Positions 10,502 to 20,889 of a DNA stretch of 64,000 nt are shown here, one piece after another. The stretch lies in contig OW051471.1 in the NCBI GenBank assembly GCA_932521025.1, positions 2,852,001-2,916,000 on the forward strand. The letters are read 5' to 3'. The number at the start of each line of letters is the position of its first letter. The stretch's first letter is position 1. The position numbers were made by a program, and so were the translations under genes. Source of the DNA: Oscheius onirici. Taxonomy: Eukaryota; Nematoda; Chromadorea; Rhabditida; Rhabditidae. Under the pieces are notes generated by a model, which was given only the letters and a program-made list of their open reading frames with translations, searched no databases and was not told the DNA's origin.

Positions 10502-12868
10502 ATGACATCGTTCGACTCCGACCGAATCATGGATTCGGATATGTCTGCTCCCTCGTCTGGACAGCTTGCGGAAAGAAGACAAGTTCCAGACGTCCGGGTT
10601 CAGAACTTCGCCGGACTTCCGGAGTCAACGACATCCAATGTAGTCAATTTGCCTACGGAAATGGAACTGGAACGTAAGTTCAATGTGGAAGAAATTAACA
10701 CTGGCAGGGAAAATAAAGCTGATTTGAAGCAAAAGAACATCGGCATCGTGTTCAGCGCCTCAGAAAACCCCATGTAGCGTAAAACAAAAAAGTTTGACGT
10801 AAGCGGGGATCGAACCAAGGACCCCTCGGTGGTGTTTGATTTCCAAGCAAAAGCGTTAGCCACTAGGCCATCGAGGACAAATATCGCAGTTGTACGGAAT
10901 CGGGTGTTCTTTTTTTATGGCCAAGTCAGGCTTGTTGATTCTGGATTGTTGCGCTGCGGCCAGGTTGGACTTTGCGGCGGGCTAAAAAAATTTATTTCGC
11001 ATTTTTTTCTGATTTTTTTTGTTTCCAAATACGTCCCCGATTAGATTTAGTTTTGCCATCAGAAAAATTGGAAGAAAATCGAAAACTGACGACAAAAATA
11101 GAAGAAAATGCGGATTTTTGACGAAATTCGGTAAAAATAGCAGTTTTCTTCTATTTTCATTGTCAGTTTTCGATTTTCTTCCAATTTTTCTGATGGCAAA
11201 ACTAAATATAATCTGGGGACGTATTTGGAAACAAAAAAATCAGAAAAAAATGCGAAATGAATTTTTTTAGCCCGCCGCAAAGTCCAACCTGGCCGCAGCG
11301 CAAGTTTTCAACAAGCCTGGGCCAAGTAGTTAGAGCATTTGTCTGGAAATCTAACACCACAGGTCTTGGGTTCGATTCCTCTCGATACCAAAAACTTTTT
11401 GCAAAAAGCCTTCTAGGGTTTCTGATTTCGCTGAACAAGATCCCGCTGTCCATTTAACTACAAAATGCTTTGTTCTTCAAATAAGACTGCGATGAATCTT
11501 TCAGCTCTGCACTCCATCGTTCCCCGGTACCATGTCAGCAGCTATGTCCAGTATCCGAACTCGATTCTCGGAACTGGAAGTTTCGCAACCGCTTTGAAAG
11601 TTTTCAGTCAGATTGTTGGGACGGCTGTTGTCAAGATCAACAACCAACCTGTGGTGAGCAGTCGAGGTTCGACTGGAGGAAAGACGACTGACGAGGTCAA
11701 CAAGAGGAGAAGAGAGTTCTTCAACTGCTTCTTGGTAGGTTCTTTCTAGATAGAAAACGTTCTTTTGTAGTTGAACAATCATCCGAACATCGTCGCCTTG
11801 TACGGGTACATCTACGATACGGATAGAGAACATCCTGTCGGTATTCTTATGGAGTATATGGCTGGCGGGACTGTCCTCGATTGTGAGTATATTTTGATCC
11901 TTGCTTTTGTACAGCATTCTATCTAATGTTAACACATGCTTTCGGTCTGTCTTCCCTTTCAATCATTTCCCCGTTCAGCATTTTTTCTTTCATGTTCTGA
12001 CTATCCCCTATAGCGCCCTAGCCTTTTCTATACATCTTGTCTCCTTCTAACCATTGGTTCTTTTCTCATCTTGCAAAACTATAGCGGACAACACAATCTG
12101 TTTCAGACATTCGACACTATCTGCAAGATCCCGGACTGTATCCTCTCCCCGAAATTCTGCGGAACACTTGGTCAAAGCAATTATCCATGGGGCTGAAGTT
12201 TATGCACGAAAAGAGAATTGCCCATAGAGACATCAAGCCAAACAATCTGCTCTTGACTGCCGACTTCCGAACAGCCAAGATTGCGGATTTCGGTCTGGCA
12301 AAGAATTTGGAGCAGAGCGGCAACAAGCACACGAGGGGAATTGGAAACTGGATGTATTCGGCTCCGGAACAGATCATGGGAAATGTCTATGACTATCCTG
12401 TAGACTGCTATAGCTTTGGAATGGTGCTGTATTTTATCTATTACCAGCGGTAAATTTTTGGAGATCTGAAGAATGATTCGAGTTCAGACACCCATTTGAT
12501 GAAGACAGCAAAAAGTCCGATCTTGCGTTTTACAAGGCTCTGAAAGGAGAAGAACAACCGCCGCTTCGACCACAACTCAGAACTCAACGAGGTCCTATTG
12601 ACGAGATCATTGAGAGGTAGCTTTTGTATTTTTAACTCGTTGTTACACACAAAGCTGCTCATTTTGGAAGCAAAAGAACAACGGCATCGTGTTCAGCACC
12701 AAGTCCCATAGTAATGCCCGAAGCATGCCAAAACCTTGAAGGAAACCTTAAAATTTTTGTTCCAGATGCTGGCAAAGTGACCCTCAAGACCGTTTCACAA
12801 TGTCCGAGATCGTTCATCGTTTCTACAGCGCTGACGGAATCCGTACCTTCCCAGCTTACGATGTCTAG
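10502..12868 (+). CDS. Serine/threonine protein kinase
   Basis: Six exons (10502-10673, 11505-11734, 11771-11882, 12107-12449, 12488-12616, 12766-12868) join in phase to 362 residues. The kinase core is complete. It has the Gly loop LGTGSFATALKV, a beta-3 lysine in VVKI, the hinge region MEYMAGG, the catalytic loop HRDIKPNN, DFG, SAPEQ in place of APE, and the helix-F Asp in PVDCYSFG. The final exon carries the conserved CWQSDPQDRFTM segment. It should transfer phosphate from ATP to Ser/Thr; the HRDIKPNN loop fits Ser/Thr rather than Tyr. The substrate and subfamily cannot be fixed. The 56-residue N terminus is disordered-looking. The first intron is filled by a tRNA-like fold-back element with another transposon inside, and the last intron holds a fragment of the same family. 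An acceptor-like TTGTAAAAACAG directly precedes the ATG. Confidence 0.88.
10720..11460. mobile_element. tRNA-like fold-back element (inverted pair), split by a MITE
   Basis: The left arm (about 10720-10918) is the reverse complement of a tRNA-Ser-like sequence: B-box-like ATCGAACC near 10808, and TTTCCAAGC and TAGCCACTAGGCCA in place of the anticodon and A-box regions. The right arm (about 11328-11455) carries the same elements forward (GGCCAAGTAGTTAGAGC, CTGGAAATC, GGTTCGATTCC). Outer ends share the word GTGTTCAGCG / CGCTGAACA. A linker (GTACGGAATCGGG, a T run, ATGGCCAAGT) joins the arms, as in the copy at 17.4 kb. The element at 10927-11319 is inserted in the right arm. Confidence 0.75.
10927..11319. 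mobile_element. Fold-back MITE with 8-bp target duplication
   Basis: A 393-bp near-palindrome whose ends are CAGGCTTGTTGA and TCAACAAGCCTG. It is flanked by an exact 8-bp direct repeat GGCCAAGT (10919-10926 and 11320-11327). Removing the element and one repeat restores the uninterrupted tRNA-like sequence seen at 17.5 kb. Eight-base duplications and CAG-type ends fit a hAT-type non-autonomous element. There is no coding capacity. Confidence 0.88.
12655..12720 (-). repeat. Fragment of the tRNA-like fold-back family
   Basis: The last intron of the kinase gene contains the family's outer end (GGAAGCAAAAGAACAACGG, then GCATCGTGTTCAGC). The tRNA-like part is missing. Confidence 0.65.
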
Positions 12869-12910
12869 CATGCCTGATGTCTTGTTTTTAAACTGATGAA
12901 ACGTAAGGGA

Positions 12911-12918
12911 AAATAAAC
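12911..12918 (+). terminator. Polyadenylation signal of the kinase gene
   Basis: AATAAA lies about 45 bp after the kinase TAG and just before the stop codon of the convergent tolloid gene (12923). The kinase 3' UTR must therefore overlap the tolloid coding region or end within a few bases of it. Confidence 0.6.
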
Positions 12919-12922
12919 TGTA

Positions 12923-15900
12923 TCACGTACTGGACGACCGACGAGAGACTTCACGATACTCCGCGACGAAGCCTTTTTCGTCCTCGGTGTCGTCCGAATG
13001 AAAGATGAGGAGAAGTGAAGAGGAGGAACTGAACACGACGGGAGGAATCGTGTCGCCACAGAATCGACCAAGTAGAGAGTCGGGAGTCTGTTCCAGACCA
13101 TCGTGGATCTGAAAAAGAACCTCGAAAACGTGTTCAGGCCCAATTACAAAACCGATCGGAATCGAAACATGTTACACCAAAGACGGCTCGCGGCGAAACA
13201 AGCTGTCCAGACGAGCGGTCGATTTGAAAAAGGTCACTTTGAATCTTGACTGAGTAGCAAATGTTTGCGGACTGTGGCTTTTTCCAAACTTTTGAAAGCA
13301 AAAGAACATCGGGATTGTGTTCATCGAAAACCCTGGGAAGTATTACTTCAGCAGGGATCGAACCAGGAACTCCTCGGCGCCGTTTGATTTCAAAGCAAAA
13401 GCGTTAGTTTGTTCCTGACTTACCTCAACGTAATCGTACTGACACCCATCATCATGTTCAATATGAAAAGAAGTGAAAGACAACTGGACTGATCTCTTGA
13501 CTGAACTGGCACTGATCCTCCACCAGCAGTCCTGTCCTTTCGGGTACCGGCTATCGCTGTAGGAAGCATGAGAGTAGATCTGTGAGGATGACAGTTTATC
13601 AGTTGTGGGAAAACTTACAAGGAACGGGAGAGTCGACTCTTCAGCTGTCAAAGAACCTCCACAGACAGAAGCATACTGAGCATCGAAGCCCTTTCTTGAG
13701 ACTGAAGCGTCCGATGAGAAGGAAAGGAACAGCTGATTGCTGGTCGAGAGAAGAAAGGGAGGAACTGTCACTCCACAGTAGACTCCTGAAAGTAGAGAGT
13801 AGATATGAGAGAAACATTGAATTCGCTGGGAAAGTCAGACAGGCAGATAATTTTTGACTCGCTATGCATATTGAGGTCTTTCCGAAGGAGATATGTTGCA
13901 GAAAAGAGACATTGTTTGAGCTCATTGGAGTCGTGTCTTTGAAAAAGAGAGAAGGAAAAGTAGTCGGATAATTGAAACGTTTAGGCTCAAAAGAGTCAGA
14001 CATTGCGAGCAGACCATGGGGTCTACAGTATACTTGGGCAACTCGACTCGACTCGTGCCGAGTCGAGCTCGATTTGAGCCACGAGTCAGCTCGACTCGAC
14101 TTGGCCCGCGAGTCGAGTCGAGCCGATTTTTTAAAGATTATTTGGCTCAACAAACGGGAAATAACAAAAGATTTTCTTCATTTCTTCGTATTTGAGCCGC
14201 GGAATTTGAAAAAAAAATTGAAAAAAAACCGACTCGACTCGACATAGCCCACGAGCCGGCTCGACTGGAGGCACCCCACGAGTCGACTCGACTCGACATG
14301 GTCCACGAGTCGGACTCGAATCGGAATCGAGTCGAGATTTTTGACTCGACGCCCAAGTATAGTCTACAGTAAGCCTATGAGACCATAAAGAGAATAAAAG
14401 AATGAGACTCACCCGCCAAATTGGCTGTACTGTCACCTCCATCGTATATACTCACAGCGTCGTACTTGCACTGTGAGTGTTCCTCGACCTGGAAGGACGA
14501 GAAGGTCAACATGAGACGATGTCCGGGCGTCGTCACAAAATGCCAAGTACAGTTTAGATTCTTTGGATATTCTTGAGGAAAGTCGGGTGAAGCAATCTCT
14601 CCAGACGGAGCACTGAGTTCAAAGAAACAGCCTCCTTCCTTGCAATTATGTCCGTCAGCGACAAGAACAAAGCCAGGCAGACAGCCACATTCGTAGCTCC
14701 CGAGACGGTTACGGCAGATCTGCTCACAGCCTCCATTGTTCTCTCGACATTCGTCGTTGTCGGCTATGTAACTCGCGGAGAATCCGCGCCTTTCCACTGA
14801 GGAATCTGAGGCGAACTCAACGCGGAGTTGATTTGTATGGAAAGCCAGAAGAAGAGGCTGGGTCATCTCGCCACACATCTTCTCCCCGTTGGCTATACGG
14901 ACGTAGTCGTAGGTACACTCCGATTTTAGGCCCTGAACTTCTGCTGATTTCTAAAAAAAAGTGTCAGCTCGGGACCAGTTGCACTAGAAAGACCGGCTTT
15001 TAAAAGCAAAAAAAAACAACGGCATCGTGTTCAGCGCCCTCAAAAACCCCCCGGAAGCGTAAAACAAAAAATATGTTTGCCTGCAGAAAGCCCGGCGCGC
15101 TCGCTAACCACTAGGCTGTATACGCGGTCGCGGCGGCGCAAAAATTTGACATACCCCCCTGTCGGGGTCCGCGAGCTGCGCTAGGGTCCGCGAGTGTCGG
15201 GGTCCGCGAGCGCTTTCGATGACGCTGAACGCTGTTTATTTTTCTTTAAAACTCTTTTTTTTGTAAATACGGGTGTTGTTCCGTTCTAAATTTAGGATAA
15301 GCACGGGCAGGCCATTATCCGGTATGCGGTAATTTCACATATTCTTGTTAGAGATAGCTGTCCGGAACCTGCCTCGATGTTGAAGGAAGTAAAGTTGAGG
15401 TAGAGATGTTGTCCTTCCTTTGCCTCAATGTTCCAAACACAGTTCTTGTTTGGCGGATAGAACGAGGGAAACATCGGACTGGAGAAGAAGCCCTTCACTC
15501 CGGTGAGATGTCCACCACAGGTACCTAAAAATTGGCTTCAAGTACTGAAGTCTTACCGCCACCAAAAGATAGAAAAGTACTCACTTTCACAAGTTTTCCT
15601 ATCAGCCCTCAACGAGAATCCTTCCCGGCAGTCACAGACAAAACCACCGATCGTGTTGAGACAAAGTTGCTCACAGTCGTGGTCTCCCTTGGCACATTCG
15701 TCCAGTTCCCGTTCAAAGCGCAGTTCGAAACCCATCTTCTGGACAGAGTTGTCTGACAGGAATCTGGACCATTTTCCGTCTACAAAACTCTTCAGAACCT
15801 ACCGTATACCCATACTGTTACTGCTTTTCGTTACTACGTGAGTATCTGAGAGAAGACCACAAAGAGTGTCGATGACAGGTCCGTCTGCCCCTCCTTCTGT

Positions 15901-18900
15901 AAAGATGACACGGTCGTAAATGCAGTCTTTGTGCTGTTCCAACTGAAACTGAATTATGATCTGAACCAAAAGCTTCTTACGTGGAAGAAGACAATGTGGA
16001 CGGCCACTTGGAAACCTTCGGGAACTCGAATCGTCCAGAGACAGTCTGCTCCGGGCGGATAGGCTTCTGGGTAGCGGGGACTCTGGAACTTGGGGCTTGA
16101 AAAGACTAAAAGAACATTTTGTGAACTTTAATCAGAAAATCGTCAAGACACGGGTTATCAATTATTGAACATATTGTTGTGCTCTCCCAGTCGGCAACCG
16201 ACAGTCATGCTTGTTTCTCTTCCGACGTTGTCACTATCCTAATAATCCCACAGGATGTGCGGCCTCTTCTTATAATGCTAAGCAAACGATTGTAGGTACT
16301 GTACATCCACGTTGATACATAGCTTTTCGAGTGCAAATACAGTTTGTGCTGCTGAGAATCTTACTCATACCAAGGAGGTAAAGATAGACCCTTCCATACT
16401 TCTTATAACGGAACTTTTGTTACCATTGCCCAGTCACTCTGCTCAGTATTTTATGGTTTCCTTGTCGACAACTCTGCAATGCATCAGAGAATAGAACACA
16501 ACGTCTGTGACACTTTAGGTGTGTAGAACTGTCTCATGATGACCTGTTACCTGCTTCTAACTGACCTGTATGACTCCTTCATTTGCGTCTATCGGCCCTC
16601 CACATACTGAAAAGTACTGTCCCAGAGGAGCTTGTGGTACTGTCACAGTCTTCATTTCCACATAAAGGCGGCTTGTCGACGAAACTACCGTCCTATAAGA
16701 ATGCTCATCTCCACAGATTTTGTCTAAACTTTTAAAATTTACCGACAAATTCATCTAGTCACCTAAAAGCGGAGCTCTGGCCGAGTAACCGTTCTTCACA
16801 GCAATATAATTCGAATTTTCAGCTATGCAACCGTTTTTCGGGGCTGGCAGTGAATTCCCGGTCAGGTTTAGAAAAATGGTGTTTCCAGCAGGAGCAATGA
16901 TTCGCCAGACGCATTTTCCAGCCGACTGTGCGACCAGAACTGCCGTCTCTTCCAGGAGAGAACCACCACAAACTGGACATTTGTACAGTTTGGTGGCCTG
17001 GCGGATATCTCCTTCGGAAAGTTGTACTCTTTGACCGATTTCTGAACGAAAACCTGGAAAAGAGTCTCTCGAGTCTCTTGATAAAACTCACCAGAGCTAG
17101 GCTTCGGAAGAATCGTGTCATGGAAGGCGCCTCGAGAAAAAGTGTCTCTGGCGTAGTGCATAATAGAGTTGAAGTCGTAGCTCTCTCCCAGAGAGTCCAC
17201 CTCGTCTTGTTTGGCTTTGTCAAAGTTGTAGTCTTGTCCTAAAAAAAGGGTTTTCGGTCAGAAATGACAATAACGGGACCTGTTACACTAAAAAGAACTG
17301 ATTTTAAAAACAAAAAAAACAACGGAATCGTGTTCAGCGCCCTTGAAAACCTAAGAGAACATAAAACAAAAACTTTTGTCGGTGGCGGGGATCGAACCAT
17401 TAACTCTTCGGCTGCGTTAGATTTCCAAGCAAAAGCGTTAGCCACTAGGCCAGTGAGACAAACGAGCGCACCCGTACGGAATGGGGTATGCTCTTTTTTA
17501 TGGCCAAGTGGTTAGAGCATTTGTCTGGAAATCTAATGCTGTCAGGGGGTTTCGGGTTCGATACCTGTCGACGAAAAATCTTTTTGCAAAACGTCCCATA
17601 GGGTTTTCGATGACGCTGAACAAGATTCTGTCGCTTATTTTTATTCAAAACGTTGTTTTCTCTAATTTTCTGACAAACCTGGCTGTATGCTCTTGTAAAA
17701 GATGTCCACATAAATGTCCCTATCCGGTCGAGTATGCTCGTGCCAGAAGCCCACAACATGACCGAGTTCGTGCACAACGATGCCGAACTTGTCGCAATTC
17801 TTTCCTATAGAAATGGCCTGCGGACCATCCCCTCGTCTTCCCACATAGGAACAACATCTGAAAATTAGGAAGAGTCTAGAGTTCAGGAGAGAGACACTGA
17901 CCCGCACTTATCCACTGTGAACATAATGTAGTGTTTGTGATGAGACTCACGCGGCACGAAGGAGACACACGTGTAGTTTTCCCAGTGCCTCATGGCTCGG
18001 ACAAAGAGGTTCCTGTGCTCGCCTGAAAAGTGTTTAGTCTGAACTAATCTCATTTTTGATCAGAACGGTTCAAATGGGGTCTCTACCAACTTCATTTAGT
18101 GTGAGAGTCTTTTGTCCGATCTGCTTGACTACCAAAACATTGTGTTGAACGACAAGTTGCGCGCGCTGACAACGCTTTGAGAAGTTCAAGGATTATACGC
18201 CGGTAGTCCAGGTCAGCCTAGCCTGTTGTCGGATTCATTGGAAAATTTAGAAGTGAGAACATGATCCTTTAGAAAAAAAGAGAAAGTTGCTACTGTTTTC
18301 AAGCCGTTCTTTTCGGAAATAAACTAGAGATGCTGTCTTACGTTCTAGCAGGAAAAAAGCTGAATCCTAGAGCTGTCAAACAGGGTTAAATTCTTCCCGA
18401 TTCGGAACTGAATATACTCCAAAATCAGACGATTTTTAAAGAAAACGATGATTTATCTCACTTTCCGTTTACAAACAGCTTGCCTTGCCGCCTCCATCGC
18501 ATGCAAACGTCAGCAAAATCTTCTATTGGAGCGGCATCTTTCCGTTCCAAAGACCAAGTGTCAAGAAAAAAGCAAATTCAATTTTCGTCTGCGCACAGGT
18601 ACAGGTTTAGGTACAATCACTGCTATGCTCAATGTTTTCTCAAAGCCAACCGCTTCGTGTAATAATAACTCACTCTATCACATAAAAAAGCCTATAAATG
18701 CCAAAACTAACTTTCTCAGAACAAACCTGAAAAATTTGCCGTTACTACAAACGGAATGACTCCATCCGGCCATATCCGTTCCTTCTTCGCCGTCGCCGCT
18801 CTCCGACTCCTCGAAATTGGCTCATTTCGTCCCAGAACTGCTTCTCCAAGACCGGGAATACCTTCTGCTGGAGACGGAAGAAAAAAGAGCAGACAGATCA

Positions 18901-18907
18901 GCAGCAT
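12923..18907 (-). CDS. Tolloid/BMP1-like astacin metalloprotease
   Basis: Fourteen exons join in phase to 899 residues: 18727-18907, 17902-18022, 17679-17857, 17092-17238, 16763-17053, 16566-16723, 15981-16082, 15803-15948, 15585-15763, 15369-15524, 14413-14943, 13619-13785, 13424-13579 and 12923-13108. Order: signal peptide; furin site RSRR (33-36); astacin domain with zinc motif [11 protein letters not shown] (130-140) and Met-turn SIMHY (185-189); CUB1; CUB2; EGF1 ([14 protein letters not shown]); CUB3; EGF2 ([15 protein letters not shown]); CUB4; CUB5. This is exactly the long tolloid layout. The family cleaves procollagens and chordin-like BMP antagonists outside the cell. Vertebrate BMP1 is 986 residues. 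The shortfall is mostly the prodomain, which is only about 20 residues here. Several introns hold transposons. The gene lies 271 bp downstream of the pyrophosphatase stop on the same strand. Confidence 0.95.
13285..13415 (-). repeat. tRNA-like fold-back family, single arm
   Basis: In the last tolloid intron, the outer word (GCAAAAGAACATCGGG, GTGTTCATCG) and the tRNA-like body (GGGATCGAACCAGG, TTTGATTTCAAAGC, GCGTTAG) are present in minus orientation. The body stops about 10 bp from the splice donor of the preceding exon. No second arm is visible. Confidence 0.7.
14029..14361. mobile_element. GACTCG-rich fold-back MITE with 8-bp target duplication
   Basis: The ends are TATACTTGGGC and GCCCAAGTATA, flanked by the exact 8-bp direct repeat GTCTACAG (14021-14028 and 14362-14369). 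The subterminal parts consist of repeated CGACTCGACTCG words on both sides of an A+T-rich centre. It lies in a tolloid intron (13786-14412). The 8-bp duplication suggests a hAT-type non-autonomous element. No coding capacity. Confidence 0.85.
14997..15265. mobile_element. Degenerate member of the tRNA-like fold-back family
   Basis: Outer ends match those of the 17.4-kb element: AACAACGGCATCGTGTTCAG near 15016 and GATGACGCTGAACGC near 15219, in inverted orientation. A short tRNA-like piece (CTAACCACTAGGC) remains at 15102. The centre holds three copies of a GGGTCCGCGAG word (15166-15210). It lies in a tolloid intron. Confidence 0.6.
17285..17660. mobile_element. Complete tRNA-like fold-back element (inverted pair)
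   Basis: The left arm (17300-17458) is a tRNA-Ser-like sequence in minus orientation (GGGATCGAACC, TTTCCAAGC, GCGTTAGCCACTAGGCC). The right arm (17500-17640) is the same in plus orientation (TATGGCCAAGTGGTTAGAGC, CTGGAAATC, GGGTTCGATACC). They are joined by a short linker with a T run. Outer parts form a longer inverted repeat around GTGTTCAGCG / CGCTGAACA. A and B boxes of a pol III promoter are recognisable in both arms, facing outward from the centre. It lies in the tolloid intron between 17238 and 17679. Confidence 0.75.
18023..18726 (-). other. First intron of tolloid
   Basis: A 704-bp intron between in-phase splice sites. Nothing further was recognised in it on either strand. Confidence 0.6.
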
Positions 18908-19069
18908 ACTGGGCCATCCTGGCCTCCGACACACATCTGTCCCCCTCTCCGAACAGATGATCGTTACGTCATTTGCATAGATCGATTCGGGACTCTCATT
19001 TTTGTTACACCCCTTGACCACTCCAGGAGCAGCTGTTCTCCCGCTTCTGTTCCAACTTTAAAACAATTC

Positions 19070-19136
19070 CTAAAAAAGAAGACCGGAAAATACAAATTTT
19101 AATTGAAAAAATGACAACAAAACGAATACATTTATT
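19070..19136 (-). promoter_or_regulatory. Polyadenylation signal and trans-splice-like acceptor between pyrophosphatase and tolloid
   Basis: On the minus strand AATAAA (19131-19136) follows the pyrophosphatase stop by about 43 bp. About 60 bp later comes a TCTTCTTTTTTAG acceptor (ending at 19070) ahead of the tolloid ATG, with no matching donor between the genes. This is the arrangement seen in nematode operons with a trans-spliced downstream gene. The assignment is an inference. Confidence 0.5.
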
Positions 19137-19178
19137 GTGTTTAACGGGATGGGAAAGTTCCGTCGTCGTTGGCTTCTT

Positions 19179-20759
19179 TTAGAGCTTAGCATGACCCTGG
19201 ATGAAATGCCACTTGGCTACGTCCTCTGGAACGACGCTGGCGCTTCCATAGGCGATGGACTTTGCGACGGCTGCGCTGGCAGATTCAGCCGTCAGCTGGT
19301 GCACAGCTCCCTCCGATCGACTCTCACTGAAAAAGGGTGGATGTTTAAGAGAAACACATTTTGGGTTTAGCTTTTATCGTTTCCGGCTGAATTCTGTTTA
19401 TGAAATCACCGCACTTCATATGTTTTCGCCTAGGTCGTCAAATAACCTTTTTGCACACCTACTTGTCCAACAGCGTTTAACCAAGCCGAACACTTTTATT
19501 AATCTTTGCGCAACATTTATCTCGTTATATCTCGGCAGTTCATAGTCATAGTCTTACGCCTTGTAATCGTTATGAGAGACGTTTGCACTTCATCCCAAAA
19601 ATTCAGAATTTTTAGACGCTCTCTACACTCAAATCTAAAGCATTTTACCTCTTTCAGCCGAGATTCAAACGAAGAGATTTTGGTCGTGAACACGATCAAA
19701 TTCTCAACTTTTTCGAGGAATGAACGTGTCGCACACTTGAACCGAATTTTCTCAAGATTCTGCTCCAATTAGGAAAACGACAAAGAAAACTAACGTGTTC
19801 AGGCTCGGATTATTCTCCTTGATCAGGCTCTTCCAGTAGGTGTGCGTCTCGCCGATGACCTTCTCGGCATACTCGCGTCCCTTGTACTCGCCATTGAAAG
19901 CAAACTCGTTGGCCGGCTTTCCTGCCGGAATCTTGTAGATCTTGAACCATTCGACGGTCGCCTAGAATTCAGTTTTTAAGTCAAAATTATCAGAAAAAGG
20001 TACCTGAAGAAGTCCGGGGAAGTGCTTCTCGACGTCCTCAATCTCGTTGATGTGTTCGGCCAGAGGATCCGTCACATCGATGGCTACGAGCTTCCAGTCC
20101 GTCTCTCCCTCGTCGATCAGGGCCAGTGTTCCGACGATTTTGACTTGGAGAACGGCTCCACGATCGGCTACTTTTGAGCCGATTTCTACGACGTCGATCG
20201 GATCGTTGTCTCCCTTGGCTCCCGTGTCCGGAACGACGTGATTCGGATCTTCCCAAGTCTAAAAAATGGGTATTCGTTAGATCAAATGAGTATTTTTCTG
20301 CTAAAATTCAATCCCCGAGCTAGAGAATCTGAGGTGGCCAGGGTTGTCAAGTCCTGATCAGTGTAAGCAATAAAAAAATAATTAGAAAAGAGCTTACCTG
20401 AGGCAGGGCTCCGTAGTTCCAGATGTAACCGTGATGAGGAAAGATATTGTGCACGAATCGTGGTACTCCCTTCTTCTCGTCCTGTTTGATTGGGCTCAGC
20501 GGCTCCTTCGTGGCCATTTCCATTTTGGCATTAGACCAGCGCGGAATTTCGACGATCATGTTGAAGATCTTCTTATCCTGATTGGCATAGAGCGGAATGT
20601 CGTGCCATGGCGAGACGTAGCCATTGGGACCACCTGGAAGATGGATGTTTTTTCTAAAAAAAAAAAGTTAGCAAACTCACGGAAATAGAGTCGATAGTCC
20701 AGAGAGTAAAGAGATCCCCGCTGGACGGTCTCGTATTTGACGACGTCTCCGTTTGCCAT
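19179..20759 (-). CDS. Inorganic pyrophosphatase
   Basis: Five exons (20681-20759, 20398-20633, 20004-20258, 19795-19961, 19179-19326) join in phase to 294 residues, the usual length of the soluble eukaryotic family I enzyme. The family signature [11 protein letters not shown] (from residue 122) carries the Mg-binding aspartates. Other conserved parts are visible: [10 protein letters not shown]-like [31 protein letters not shown] and [14 protein letters not shown]. It hydrolyses pyrophosphate to two phosphates, pulling biosynthetic reactions forward in the cytosol. A minus-strand TATATAAG about 90 bp upstream of the ATG may be its TATA box. Tolloid follows on the same strand. Confidence 0.97.
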
Positions 20760-20849
20760 TTCCTGAGGAGGCGAGTGAACGACCGAAGTTTGGCTGACGG
20801 CTCTGAAAATGACCGGGAATGAGTTGGCAGGATAAGAGCCGAAGAGGGA

Positions 20850-20858
20850 GCTTATATA
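20850..20858 (-). promoter_or_regulatory. TATA box of the pyrophosphatase gene
   Basis: CTATATAAGC on the minus strand about 90 bp before the ATG. The position is plausible if a short leader intervenes. Confidence 0.5.
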
Positions 20859-20889
20859 GGCGGGAACGGCGGCTAATCACAGATGACAG

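Noticed and set aside
10800-10870. Minus-strand tRNA-Ser gene
   Set aside because: A and B boxes are present but stems are broken. Many related copies at 13.3, 15.0, 17.4 and 48.3 kb mark it as a repeat family.
18716-19021. Upstream start for tolloid at 19021
   Set aside because: The codon there is GTG. The first ATG in frame is at 18907 and begins a signal peptide.
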